Source of the DNA: Palaemon carinicauda
Lineage: Eukaryota > Arthropoda > Malacostraca > Decapoda > Palaemonidae
Assembly (NCBI RefSeq): GCF_036898095.1
Contig: NC_090751.1
Location: 88,349,604-88,413,603 of the forward strand
Direction of reading: 5' to 3'
DNA length: 64,000 nt
The notes under the pieces were generated by a model. That model was given only the letters and a program-made list of their open reading frames with translations, searched no databases and was not told where the DNA came from. Of this stretch, positions 55,961 to 64,000 are shown piece after piece; positions within the stretch are counted from its first letter, which is position 1, and the number at the start of each line of letters is the position of its first letter. A program made the position numbers and the translations under genes.

Positions 55961-57011
55961 TCATTTGCTTTAGTTTTGCTAGATTGCGCGAGTGTGTGTG
56001 TGTGTGTGTGTTTGTGTGTCCGCGGTGCGCGCCGAAGAGCAAGTGGTAGTTAGAGAATGATTGTTTGTGGTGAGAAAGACTGTTGGTACAAATGAGGTTG
56101 TTTGTTTACATTTTTTAGTTAGGTTACGACAGTGGTGAATGTTTCGGAGCGAATGCTTTTTTTATTTGACTGCAGCTTAAGGCAGTTTTGTGAGAGCTGG
56201 ATTCTATTTATATTTTTCTGACCAGCGTGGAAGTGTTGATTGATTTAAAAAGTAAGTACAGTTTTGTTTATCTTTGCTTGTCGTGTTTGTGAGTGATAGG
56301 AACAATTTATTATTTATCTTTGATTATAGTGCGATAGTTAAGTTAGTTAGGAGTGTTCGTAAGTGTTTTTCTTTTTTATTTTGGCAGGCCGTGATTCCTC
56401 CTTTGGAGAGCTTATATTTTGAATATTGATTGACGACCTGGCTTATGATAAGGAACTGGATACGACTGTTCAGATTTAATTAAATGTTGATGACCCGGAC
56501 CGAATGAATTTTGATTGCGGTTATTGATGATGATGATAAGGATGTTGACGATGATGATTACGACCCCGATTAGGGAGGCAGTTATGGCACATTGGCCCTT
56601 GCTGTAGTTTTACCCACAGAGTTGTGGTAGTTGCCATAAAGACAGTTGGCAGTGTGTGGACGACTGTATTGGTATCCCTAAAATATATACAGTATATAAA
56701 CATATTTGGTTGTGGTGCATCTTAGTTTTAAGTTTTGATATTTTTTCTCCGGGTTTATGTGAATGTGGTATTTGTTATTTATTTCGTATGTTAAGTTTTT
56801 TGGTGTTGTCTGTATATCTTTAGTTTCAAGTATAATAATAATTTTGATTGCGTTTACTTTCAAGAATATAGTGTTAAGGTTATGTTTTGTTTTCATTTTC
56901 CTTCGGTTCAAGAGTCCAGTTGATAACGTAAGCGGAAAGTTTGTGCAGAGGAGACATTTGTCAGTTAGTGTGATCAAGGGTGTGGGGGTTGTTTTGCAAC
57001 ATCCCGCCACA
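55825..57011 (+). repeat. 3' LTR
   Basis: Complete 1187-bp LTR from TGTGGAGG to CCGCCACA. It shows the uninterrupted site of DIRS copy C and contains (GA)n at 55875-55957. Confidence 0.95.
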
Positions 57012-57390
57012 TCATGCGTTTCCTAAACACCTAAAAAGCACGATAAAAAATGGCAACCAATGTTTTGTTTACGTTCATCTCTGATCATAATGAAGAAACA
57101 AACTCATTTAGTGTACACATATATGTATAGGTTAGTTTTTGCATCGATTATATTGATTATACTGTACAGTATGTTGATTTTTTTATTACCAATGTTTTAC
57201 TAATTTTTCTTAGGACTTCCAAATGAAATATTTTTCTTTATGACGCCGCCTGAAACGACGGCGTCATAAAGTACTGTACGCTCAGTAAACAACCACGCTC
57301 AGAACAAAGAAGGCATTTAACGCGCATGAGGAAAGTGATAAATAATGATATTTACAGTAAAAGCATTTACAAAATATGTTATTAGTACAA
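57012..57390 (+). mobile_element. Tigger-2, middle segment
   Basis: It continues Tigger-2 from the TCAT duplication and corresponds to about 44453-44833 of Tigger-1. It ends at GTACAA, where DIRS copy D begins. Confidence 0.95.
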
Positions 57391-57448
57391 AAGGGATTTT
57401 GACGAAGGAAAAATCTATTTCTGGGAAGAGGCCTGTGACGCCCGGTGA
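57391..57448 (+). repeat. Left tip of copy D
   Basis: Its 58 nt are identical to 62713-62770 in the ICR. It begins AAGGGATTTTGACGAAGG. Confidence 0.95.
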
Positions 57449-57512
57449 TTAATTGCTCTTTGTATATTGACTTCACTTTTGACTTCATCATTAATTCCCT
57501 CTCCTCTTTCAG

Positions 57513-59510
57513 GCTGATGATGAATCTCTCAGGGAGGCGAGAGCTACTCTCCGGCCTTGGGTGTCAGGGTTTGGGAGGAATGCGCCTGCTGGCGCACCCT
57601 ATCTTCTTGATGGAGACATGGCTTCTCGCCTATTCCCAGGCTCTACTACTGCAGCAGTTCCACCGGAGACAGCGGCCCCGTTAATTGAAGTGATTAGAGA
57701 AACCATTCTAACTGAGGAAGAGGTTTTAGTGACGGAGGCCGAGCCCTACCTAGGTCTGGACGAGGAACCCATGGATGAGCAGGTAGGTGGTGTTGAGTTG
57801 GTGGACCCCCTTTCACCCCACACTCCTTCCTCTTCTACTTCCTTTCACGGCTTTGATAAACCTACGGCTTCTCCTCTAGGTTCCTCCATTCCTGTACGAC
57901 CCAAGGTGAAGCCACTACGTACCTTTAAGCCTTCAGCTTTGCCATTATCAGTGTCACCGGTTCCGGGACCCTCAAAGGATCCTGATGTTCATATTGCTAT
58001 ACCTAAAACCGTGACTCCTAAGAAGTCAAAGTCTACTAAGTCCAGGGCTTCGTTAGAGGATCAAGCTCGGGAGCCCCCTTTATCCGCCGCCATGGTCAGG
58101 GATATTGTGAAAGAGCAGATACAACAATATCTTCAACAGTCTAGGGCAGACCGAGGAGCTATGACGGAGCTCAAAGATATGGTGGCAAGTCTCATCCGCT
58201 CCGGAACTCAGATGCCCCCTCCTTCAGCCCCGGACGCATCGAAGTTACCTCCCTTCGAGAAAAACAACCCTTGGAGGTTTGCCTTACATGCTCCATATAT
58301 TGATGGTGCCATAACTCTAGAGGGCATAGGCACCCGTCCTCTAGAGGACTTAGAATTTTACCCTCCGGGACTAGAATTCCCATTCAACGGCTTCGTCCGA
58401 TTGAAAGAACATGCCTTGGTTAGGTTAGACAAGGTACCGAAGGAAACGGTAATATTCCCTAAAGAGCAGGCCCAATCTTTCTGGGCCAGGACGTTGTCAG
58501 ACTGGTGTTGCACTAATTCCAAGCTCACCCCACACAAAGGAGCCTACACCATATTTACAGCTTCTCCAGGTATTACCTTGCCTGTTACAGATAAAGTGGC
58601 AGCTCTTACTTTTCAGGCTATCAAAGAAGGTTCTGCCATGCCAGCTCTTAAAGAGACCGATCCCACCTCCATGCTCATTCCGAGTACCGTTACTATCTGG
58701 GATGATGCCCCCGCTACTTTCACAGTAGGGAAGTTAGACCCAGACTGTGCCTCTAATCTGTTCTCCGAGAAGCTTCCTAAATTACCAGATATTCTTCTCA
58801 AGACTGAGTTTGAGGCACGGAATAGGTTGGCTAGGTCTCTCCACTCCATTACCTCCGTGGAGTCCCTAACCTCACTTTACCCGACCGAGACCATGTTCCG
58901 GGTATTCACAAAGAACCTGTCTCTGTCCTTCCAAATCGACTTACACGAGTTTTGTTCGGCTCGGGTTAGTTGCAGGAAGCACGTTCTTTCTGAGGCCACG
59001 ATCAGGCATGAACCGAATAGGCTGATAGCTTCCCCCTGCTGGGGTAAGAACCTTTTTCCTCAGGAGGAGGTGAACAAGGTACTACAAGACGCTGCGAGAG
59101 CAAATCAAAATTTGCAAGTGAGGTGGGGCCTCACTGCCAAAAAGAGGGTTGAAGGGCAAAAACAAAACTTCTTCAGGAAGAAACAGAGGTTTGCCCCTTA
59201 CAAGACGAGCCGAGGTCACTACCAACAATCGTCGATTGCCCACTCGTCTTCACAGTCTCCCACTGCTTCGTCTCCTCTACAGCCGAAACACCCTCAACAG
59301 GTGGTCTACCTCACTGCTCCCCCAGGTACCCAACCCAACCCCGTTTGGATGCCCTCACCCGCATACATCCCTAGCTACGGACCCTCAGGTCCCTTTCGTG
59401 GACACCAGAGAGGTAGCTACAGGGCTAGAGGACAGTTCCGTCAACGAGGCGGACCTAGGACAAGGGGTTCTCGAGGAGGGAAAGAACCTAGATTCACTCC
59501 CTCGCAATGA
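57513..59510 (+). CDS. gag: DIRS Gag-like protein (copy D), from exon 2
   Basis: An open frame follows the acceptor CTCTTTCAG at 57512 and stops with TGA at 59508-59510. It starts ADDESLREARATLRPWVSGF; no ATG is obvious because the 5' exon is missing. Features in order: Ser/Thr/Pro-rich part, Lys-rich stretch near 58010-58050, the conserved core SKLPPFEKNNPW, FPFNGFVRLKEHALVRLDK, FPKEQAQSFWARTLSDW, LLKTEFEARNRLARSL, then a Gln/Pro-rich part and the RGQFRQRGGPRTRGSRGG tail. It probably binds the element RNA. The following bases stay open in the same frame up to the recombinase stop. Confidence 0.85.
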   Translation, partial: ADDESLREARATLRPWVSGFGRNAPAGAPYLLDGDMASRLFPGSTTAAVPPETAAPLIEVIRETILTEEEVLVTEAEPYLGLDEEPMDEQVGGVELVDPLSPHTPSSSTSFHGFDKPTASPLGSSIPVRPKVKPLRTFKPSALPLSVSPVPGPSKDPDVHIAIPKTVTPKKSKSTKSRASLEDQAREPPLSAAMVRDIVKEQIQQYLQQSRADRGAMTELKDMVASLIRSGTQMPPPSAPDASKLPPFEKNNPWRFALHAPYIDGAITLEGIGTRPLEDLEFYPPGLEFPFNGFVRLKEHALVRLDKVPKETVIFPKEQAQSFWARTLSDWCCTNSKLTPHKGAYTIFTASPGITLPVTDKVAALTFQAIKEGSAMPALKETDPTSMLIPSTVTIWDDAPATFTVGKLDPDCASNLFSEKLPKLPDILLKTEFEARNRLARSLHSITSVESLTSLYPTETMFRVFTKNLSLSFQIDLHEFCSARVSCRKHVLSEATIRHEPNRLIASPCWGKNLFPQEEVNKVLQDAARANQNLQVRWGLTAKKRVEGQKQNFFRKKQRFAPYKTSRGHYQQSSIAHSSSQSPTASSPLQPKHPQQVVYLTAPPGTQPNPVWMPSPAYIPSYGPSGPFRGHQRGSYRARGQFRQRGGPRTRGSRGGKEPRFTPSQ

Positions 59511-61347
59511 TATAGTTCCGGTAGGGGGGAGACTTTACCACTTTCGAGACCGTTGGACCTTCAGTCCGTGGGCTCACAGCATAGTCTCCAAAGGCTTGGG
59601 GTGGAAATGGTCACGAGGTTCCCCTCCTCCACCAGTGACCTTCTTCCAGAGACCCACATCCATTCTGAGAGAGTACACCACCGAGTTACTACAGAAAAAA
59701 GCAATCAAACGGGTTCGATCGCTGAAGTTCCAAGGCCGCCTGTTCACAGTTCCGAAGAAAGGCTCGTCGGCATTGAGAGTGGTCCTGGACTTGTCAAAGC
59801 TAAATTCTTACATCCTCTGCGACAAGTTCCGGATGTTGACCATCTCTCAGGTACGTACCCTGCTTCCCCGTGGGGCCGTCACCACCTCTATCGATCTTAC
59901 CGACGCCTATTATCACGTACCAATAGCTCGAAACTTCTCTCCTTACCTAGGTTTCCGTCTAGGCAGGAAAGCCTTTGCATTCAAAGTCATGCCCTTCGGC
60001 CTCAACATTGCACCCAGGATATTCACGAAACTGGGAGAGATGGTGCTAGAACAACTCAGGAACCAAGGGATTCAGATCGTTGCTTATCTGGACGATTGGC
60101 TTATTTGGGCTCGGTCAGCCCTGGAGTGCAACAGAGCTACGAAGAAAGTACTTCGTTTTCTCGCCAACCTGGGATTTCGGGTCAATCTCCAAAAATCCCG
60201 CCTACTTCCATCAGACTGCTTCGAATGGTTAGGCATACAGTGGGACCTTGCACGGCACAAGCTGGTTCTACCTCCCAAAAAGGTAAGAGAAATAGCTTCC
60301 AAGGTCAAGAATTTTCTAAAACACAGGCAGGTGTCCAGAAGAGCCTTAGAAAGAATCCTCGGCCTTCTGCAATTCGCCTCAGTAACAGATCGCCTATTGA
60401 AAGCCAAACTCAAAGACATCAATCGAGTTTGGAGAAAGAGAGCCACAGTACCTTTAAGAGACAAGGTCTCGAAAATCCCCTCTGTCTTGAAAATGAGATT
60501 ACAGCCATGGTCCGAATCGAAGCACCTTTCCAAATCGGTTCCTCTTCAATTCCCACCCCCACAAGTGACAATTCATACAGACGCGTCTCTGAGTGGATGG
60601 GGGGGTTACTACGAACGTCAGATGTTTCAGGGCTCTTGGTCACCCGCCATGAAACACTTCCACATCAATGTTCTCGAAGCCATGGCAGTGTTCTTGACCC
60701 TGAAGAGGCTCTCTCCTCCGAGGTCGACCCACATCAGAGTAGTGTCAGACAGCACAGCCGTAGTACACTGCATCAACAGAGGAGGATCCAAGTCGCCCAA
60801 CCTGAATCAGATCCTGGTCACTATCTTCACCTTGGCAGCAGAAAAGAACTGGTTCCTGTCAGCAACCCACCTAGCGGGAGTCCAGAATGTGATAGCGGAC
60901 TCACTATCCAGGATGAAACCACTGGAATCAGAATGGTCTCTGGACATAATTTCATTCCAGTGGATACTCAGGCTGGTTCCGGGCCTTCAGGTAGATCTAT
61001 TCGCAACTCAGATGAATCACAAACTTCCTTGTTATGTGACACCAAATATGGACCCTCAGGCTTATGCCATAGACGCATTAACCCTGGATTGGAACCATTG
61101 GAGGAAGATTTACCTATTTCCACCAGTGAATCTTCTAATGAAAGTATTGCACAAACTACGCTCCTTCCGGGGGACAGTGGCCTTAGTAGCACCTCACTGG
61201 CCAAAGAGCAGTTGGTTTCCTCTCCTCCTCGAGCTGAAACTCCGACCCTTCCGGATTCCATTCCCCAAACTAACCCAAGTAATTCAAACACAGACTGTGT
61301 CAGATTCCTCAAGGATAGCCAAAACCCTAACTTTGTGGACTTCATGA
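59511..61347 (+). CDS. DIRS reverse transcriptase/RNase H (copy D)
   Basis: The frame is +1 to gag and open from 59149 to 61347. No ATG is seen near the start, so a frameshift or splicing is needed. RT: VGGRLYHFRDRWTFSPWAHS, motif A SIDLTDAYYHV (Asp codon 59893), VMPFGLNIAPRIF and YLDDWLIWA (Asp codons 60091 and 60094). RNase H: HTDASLSGWGG (Asp codon 60580), NVLEAMAVF, VVSDSTAVVHC and THLAGVQNVIADSLSR. Then LQVDLFATQMNHKLPCYV, DPQAYAIDALTLDW and VALVAPHWPKSSWF, in the place of the methyltransferase-like domain known from DIRS. Catalytic residues look intact. Confidence 0.93.
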
Positions 61348-62309
61348 AGTTTGCAGCTCATAAAGACGCAAACATTGACCCGGAAAACGTTCTCTTCATC
61401 GAAGCGGACAAAAGGGACTCGACAATTCGTCAATATGATTCGGCTGTTAAGAAATTAGCAGGTTTCTTAAAGAATTCAGACCACACTCGTATGACTCCGA
61501 ATTTAGCCATCTCGTTCTTTAGGTTCTTATTTGACAAGGGCTTGGCAGCTAGCACTATAACTACCATCAAGTCAGCTTTGAAGAAGATATTCCTGGTTGG
61601 GTTTAACATTAATCTAGCTGATTCCTATTTCTCATCTATTCCAAAAGCATGTGCTAGGCTTCGGCCGTTGGATCGGCCACAAAAAGTCTCTTGGTCTCTG
61701 AACAATGTCCTCAAACTCGCGTCGGACACTGACAACGAGTCCTGCTCTTATATCACTCTGCTTAGGAAGACGTTATTTCTATCAGCTATGGCCTCAGGTG
61801 CTAGAATCTCAGAACTAGCAGCGCTCTCACGTAACCCGGAAAACATAGATTTCCTCCCTACAGGCGAAGTACTGCTTACCCCAGACAGAGCTTTCCTAGC
61901 AAAAAATGAGGACCCGCAAAATAGGTGGTCCCCTTGGAAGATCATCTCTCTTCCCCAGGATCCTTCGCTGTGTCCAGTCACTACTCTCAGGACCTTTTTA
62001 GCTAGATCTGCCACCCGCTCGTCTGGCCCCTTATTTATCAGGGAACAAGGTGGTACTTTGACCATTCAAGGTATCAGACAACAAATCCTCTACTTCATTA
62101 AACATGCTAACCCGGAATCATTTCCCCATGCTCATGATATACGGTCAATAGCTACCTCTATCAATTACTTCCAGAACATGGACTTTGATGACCTTAAAAA
62201 ATACACGGGTTGGAAATCTCCTATGGTTTTCAAACGCCACTATCTAAAGAACTTACAGGCCCTTAAATACCCTACGGTTGCAGCGGGGAGTCTTATCTCC
62301 CCCCATTAA
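59511..62309 (+). CDS. Recombinase-frame ORF with C-terminal tyrosine recombinase (copy D)
   Basis: This frame equals the gag frame and is open from the gag TGA to TAA at 62307-62309. The first 1.7 kb overlaps RT/RNase H in another frame. The tyrosine recombinase occupies about 61250-62309. Its core-binding half has DSTIRQYDSAVKKLAGFL and FFRFLFDKGLAASTITTIKS. The catalytic half has Arg in SGARISELAAL (codon 61803), H-X2-R as HDIR (codons 62133 and 62142), Trp in TGWKSPM and Tyr in FKRHYLKN (codon 62241). It would integrate the circular DNA. How it is translated is open: read-through of one TGA, re-initiation or splicing. Confidence 0.9.
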   Translation, partial: YSSGRGETLPLSRPLDLQSVGSQHSLQRLGVEMVTRFPSSTSDLLPETHIHSERVHHRVTTEKSNQTGSIAEVPRPPVHSSEERLVGIESGPGLVKAKFLHPLRQVPDVDHLSGTYPASPWGRHHLYRSYRRLLSRTNSSKLLSLPRFPSRQESLCIQSHALRPQHCTQDIHETGRDGARTTQEPRDSDRCLSGRLAYLGSVSPGVQQSYEESTSFSRQPGISGQSPKIPPTSIRLLRMVRHTVGPCTAQAGSTSQKGKRNSFQGQEFSKTQAGVQKSLRKNPRPSAIRLSNRSPIESQTQRHQSSLEKESHSTFKRQGLENPLCLENEITAMVRIEAPFQIGSSSIPTPTSDNSYRRVSEWMGGLLRTSDVSGLLVTRHETLPHQCSRSHGSVLDPEEALSSEVDPHQSSVRQHSRSTLHQQRRIQVAQPESDPGHYLHLGSRKELVPVSNPPSGSPECDSGLTIQDETTGIRMVSGHNFIPVDTQAGSGPSGRSIRNSDESQTSLLCDTKYGPSGLCHRRINPGLEPLEEDLPISTSESSNESIAQTTLLPGDSGLSSTSLAKEQLVSSPPRAETPTLPDSIPQTNPSNSNTDCVRFLKDSQNPNFVDFMKFAAHKDANIDPENVLFIEADKRDSTIRQYDSAVKKLAGFLKNSDHTRMTPNLAISFFRFLFDKGLAASTITTIKSALKKIFLVGFNINLADSYFSSIPKACARLRPLDRPQKVSWSLNNVLKLASDTDNESCSYITLLRKTLFLSAMASGARISELAALSRNPENIDFLPTGEVLLTPDRAFLAKNEDPQNRWSPWKIISLPQDPSLCPVTTLRTFLARSATRSSGPLFIREQGGTLTIQGIRQQILYFIKHANPESFPHAHDIRSIATSINYFQNMDFDDLKKYTGWKSPMVFKRHYLKNLQALKYPTVAAGSLISPH

Positions 62310-62682
62310 TCTCTGATTATTTCTTTATTCCATCTCTTCTCTCCTCCCTCCTGACCACCTCTCACACCACGTCGCCACTCTCCTGGGTGGTTCGTTAGCC
62401 CTAAGTTATTTTGCCATGTTTAATTGTTATGATTTAACTGTTATTGTAATTACCATTTCTGTAATGTTTAGATATGCTTAGACATGTAAGGTTGATTCCT
62501 TTCACGACGGGACACTCAGGTGATCCCTGGTCCTCATATTATTTTAGCATTACATCCCCTATGCCTATGGCTAGTTTATGATTTATGTTTACTTACAGTA
62601 TTATATTATTGCCTTACATGGTGTTTGTTTTCTCCTTATTATGTTATTAATTTATTGGGCTTGGAAGGCATTCTCTGGTACA
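62310..62682 (+). other. 3' untranslated region of copy D
   Basis: T-rich, with no gene. It ends with TTGGAAGGCATTCTCTGGTA, as in copy B. Confidence 0.7.
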
Positions 62683-62770
62683 TTCTCACCGGCCGTCACA
62701 GGCCCCCCAGAAAAGGGATTTTGACGAAGGAAAAATCTATTTCTGGGAAGAGGCCTGTGACGCCCGGTGA
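62683..62770. repeat. Internal complementary region of copy D
   Basis: 62683-62712 equals the right tip (63101-63130) and 62713-62770 equals the left tip (57391-57448), so the 88 nt are the exact junction of the two ends. Inner arms CCCAGAAA and TTTCTGGG flank the AT-rich spacer. Confidence 0.95.
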
Positions 62771-63130
62771 AACCCTTCCCGGTTATTTGATACGGACCCC
62801 ACCCCTCTTTTTCCTTGCCAAGCCATATGTTCTTGCAGAAGGATGTCCTAGAGGGCGCGCGTGGTAGGTGTCGTTGGGGAGTTCAACCATGTTATCTAGG
62901 GCCTGTCACGGCCCTCCCCATTGATGAAGGGATTATCTAAATGGAAGACAACCTGTGAATAGTGGTTTACACACGCCTTTGTTTAATACACGACACCTAC
63001 AAGGTGTTCGCGCGAGGGTTGTAACCTCTGCATTCCATGCTTTTATCTTTCTCTAGTATATTTGGAAGATTTATATTAGGAAAGGTATAAGGAAGGACCT
63101 TTCTCACCGGCCGTCACAGGCCCCCCAGAA
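62771..63130 (+). repeat. Right terminal repeat of copy D
   Basis: It is similar to the terminal repeats of B and C and ends GGCCCCCCAGAA. It lacks the 25-nt AT-rich extension that the right tips of B and C carry. Confidence 0.85.
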
Positions 63131-63198
63131 ATATAATTTACCGTATCTATATAAAATCATACAGTACATACTGTATGTAGCAAAGCAGGAAAACAATT

Positions 63199-63251
<53 letters not shown>

Positions 63252-64000
63252 TTTACGTACGTAAATGTAAATTTTAAACAAAAAAAATATGATAGGTTAC
63301 GACATGTAGACTTTTAAAACCTTCCCTTTAACTTAATGCATACAGTACTAAACTATAAAACAGGCACAAATATTAGAATGTTAGAATATTAAAGTAAAAA
63401 ATAAAGATTGTTACTGTACTCACCACGAAAGAAGTTCAAGAAAAACTTGAATGATGATGGCGATGAATTTGCTGCACAGTAGAAATGATGATGATGAAGC
63501 TGATGATGTGTTCTACTGTGCAGCCAGGTAGTATTTTACGTCTCTTCAGACGGAGGTGTCTTTTCCTGGAACACCTCTTCAACTTCTTCAATTTCTTCCG
63601 AAGGCGTAGTAGCAGGAGGAACTGGCTCTTTTTTGCGAGGCTGGAAGAACATTGTGATCGGAAGTTGTTGCCTCTGCTTCTTTTTTCGATCTAAGAGCAT
63701 CTTGTAGGGAGTCATTATGTCATCAACCTTGTTGCAGAATTGCATCGAGCGAACCATATCCTCATCCCACTCTTGCAACATTTCTTTCAACTCCTTCGCA
63801 TGGTTGCAGGCCTTGGCAAGCCGTTCTAATGTTAAGCCCGTTTCTTCAACATTTTCTTGGGTCTCTTCCTGGGTTTCACTCTCTTCTTCGCTTGCCGATT
63901 TCGTCAGGTCTTCGAGGTCTGCGTCAGTTAGGGGCTGGGAATGGCAGTCCAACAACTCGTCGACGTCTTCAGTCGTCATGTCGCCAAACCCGTCACTTCC
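63131..64000 (+). mobile_element. Tigger-2, right segment (runs past the window)
   Basis: It resumes with ATATAATTTACCGTATC, corresponding to Tigger-1 from about 44833. It has a single (GA)n block and the 3' part of the transposase gene. Confidence 0.95.
63536..64000 (-). CDS. Tigger-2 transposase, C-terminal part
   Basis: The minus-strand frame is open from the window edge to the stop at 63536-63538 and matches the C-terminal ~155 residues of the Tigger-1 transposase. One difference is a shorter acidic repeat near the end (IEEVEEVFQEK against IEEVSQEEVEEVSQEK). The DNA-binding and DDE domains lie outside the window, so intactness is unknown. Confidence 0.9.
   Translation of the reverse strand, partial: GSDGFGDMTTEDVDELLDCHSQPLTDADLEDLTKSASEEESETQEETQENVEETGLTLERLAKACNHAKELKEMLQEWDEDMVRSMQFCNKVDDIMTPYKMLLDRKKKQRQQLPITMFFQPRKKEPVPPATTPSEEIEEVEEVFQEKTPPSEET

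Larger units (their letters stand above)
57391..63130 (+). mobile_element. DIRS retrotransposon copy D, coding frames open
   Basis: This 5740-bp element lies inside Tigger-2. Tigger-1 supplies the empty site (TTACAAATATAATTT near 44827-44841). No target duplication is present. The left tip (57391-57448) is followed almost at once by the end of the intron and gag exon 2, so the long left repeat, the CCGG leader and the Cys/His exon are missing. gag, RT/RNase H and YR frames are all open. Confidence 0.93.

Noticed and set aside
60084..60533. Antisense frames under DIRS RT/RNase H
   Set aside because: They have no recognisable domains and overlap a strongly supported enzyme; similar antisense frames lie under other elements.

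Overview
The window looks like eukaryotic, intron-bearing, microsatellite-rich DNA, most likely from a crustacean (decapod-like). I infer this from the dense mix of DIRS retrotransposons, Tigger/pogo transposons, I-type LINEs, (GA)n tracts and TACAGTACTGTAC-like words; no single-copy marker proves it. I see no host gene, tRNA, rRNA or CRISPR array. Nearly everything I can interpret is mobile DNA, mostly tyrosine-recombinase (DIRS) retrotransposons of several families plus the elements that jumped into them.

Layout. 1-4577: truncated DIRS copy A. 4578-6260: AT-rich DNA with a (TA)n/(GT)n tract. 6265-6845: 3' end of a second DIRS family. 6846-13692: DIRS copy B, nearly complete but decayed. 14800-15488 and 22076-24663: old repeat debris split by a full-length I-type LINE (15489-22061). 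24664-30924: a minus-strand DIRS of a third family, interrupted by a 5'-truncated LINE (26427-28250). 31940-32860: remnant of another LINE. 34226-35340: plus-strand DIRS RT relic. 36514-39412: minus-strand DIRS relic of a fourth family.

From 39413 to the end is one nested stack. A Tigger transposon (Tigger-2, from 39415 to beyond the window) was hit by an LTR retrotransposon (39660-57011). Its 5' LTR was hit by DIRS copy C (40546-52914, minus strand), whose gag was hit by another Tigger of the same family (Tigger-1, 44210-48743). Tigger-2 was also hit by DIRS copy D (57391-63130). Because each interrupted element exists in a second copy in the window, several insertion sites can be compared directly with their uninterrupted sequence.

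Copies A-D share one plan: leader with CCGG stems, a Cys/His exon, a short phase-0 intron, gag, RT/RNase H in the +1 frame, tyrosine recombinase (YR) in the gag frame, an internal complementary region (ICR), and the right terminal repeat. Copy D keeps all three long frames open but lacks the 5' exon and leader. In D the 88-nt ICR is exactly the element's right tip joined to its left tip, which fits a circular intermediate integrated by the YR. Tigger-1 encodes an apparently intact 625-residue transposase. The LINE has an intact ORF2. The LTR element has gag but no visible protease, RT or integrase core, so it appears non-autonomous.
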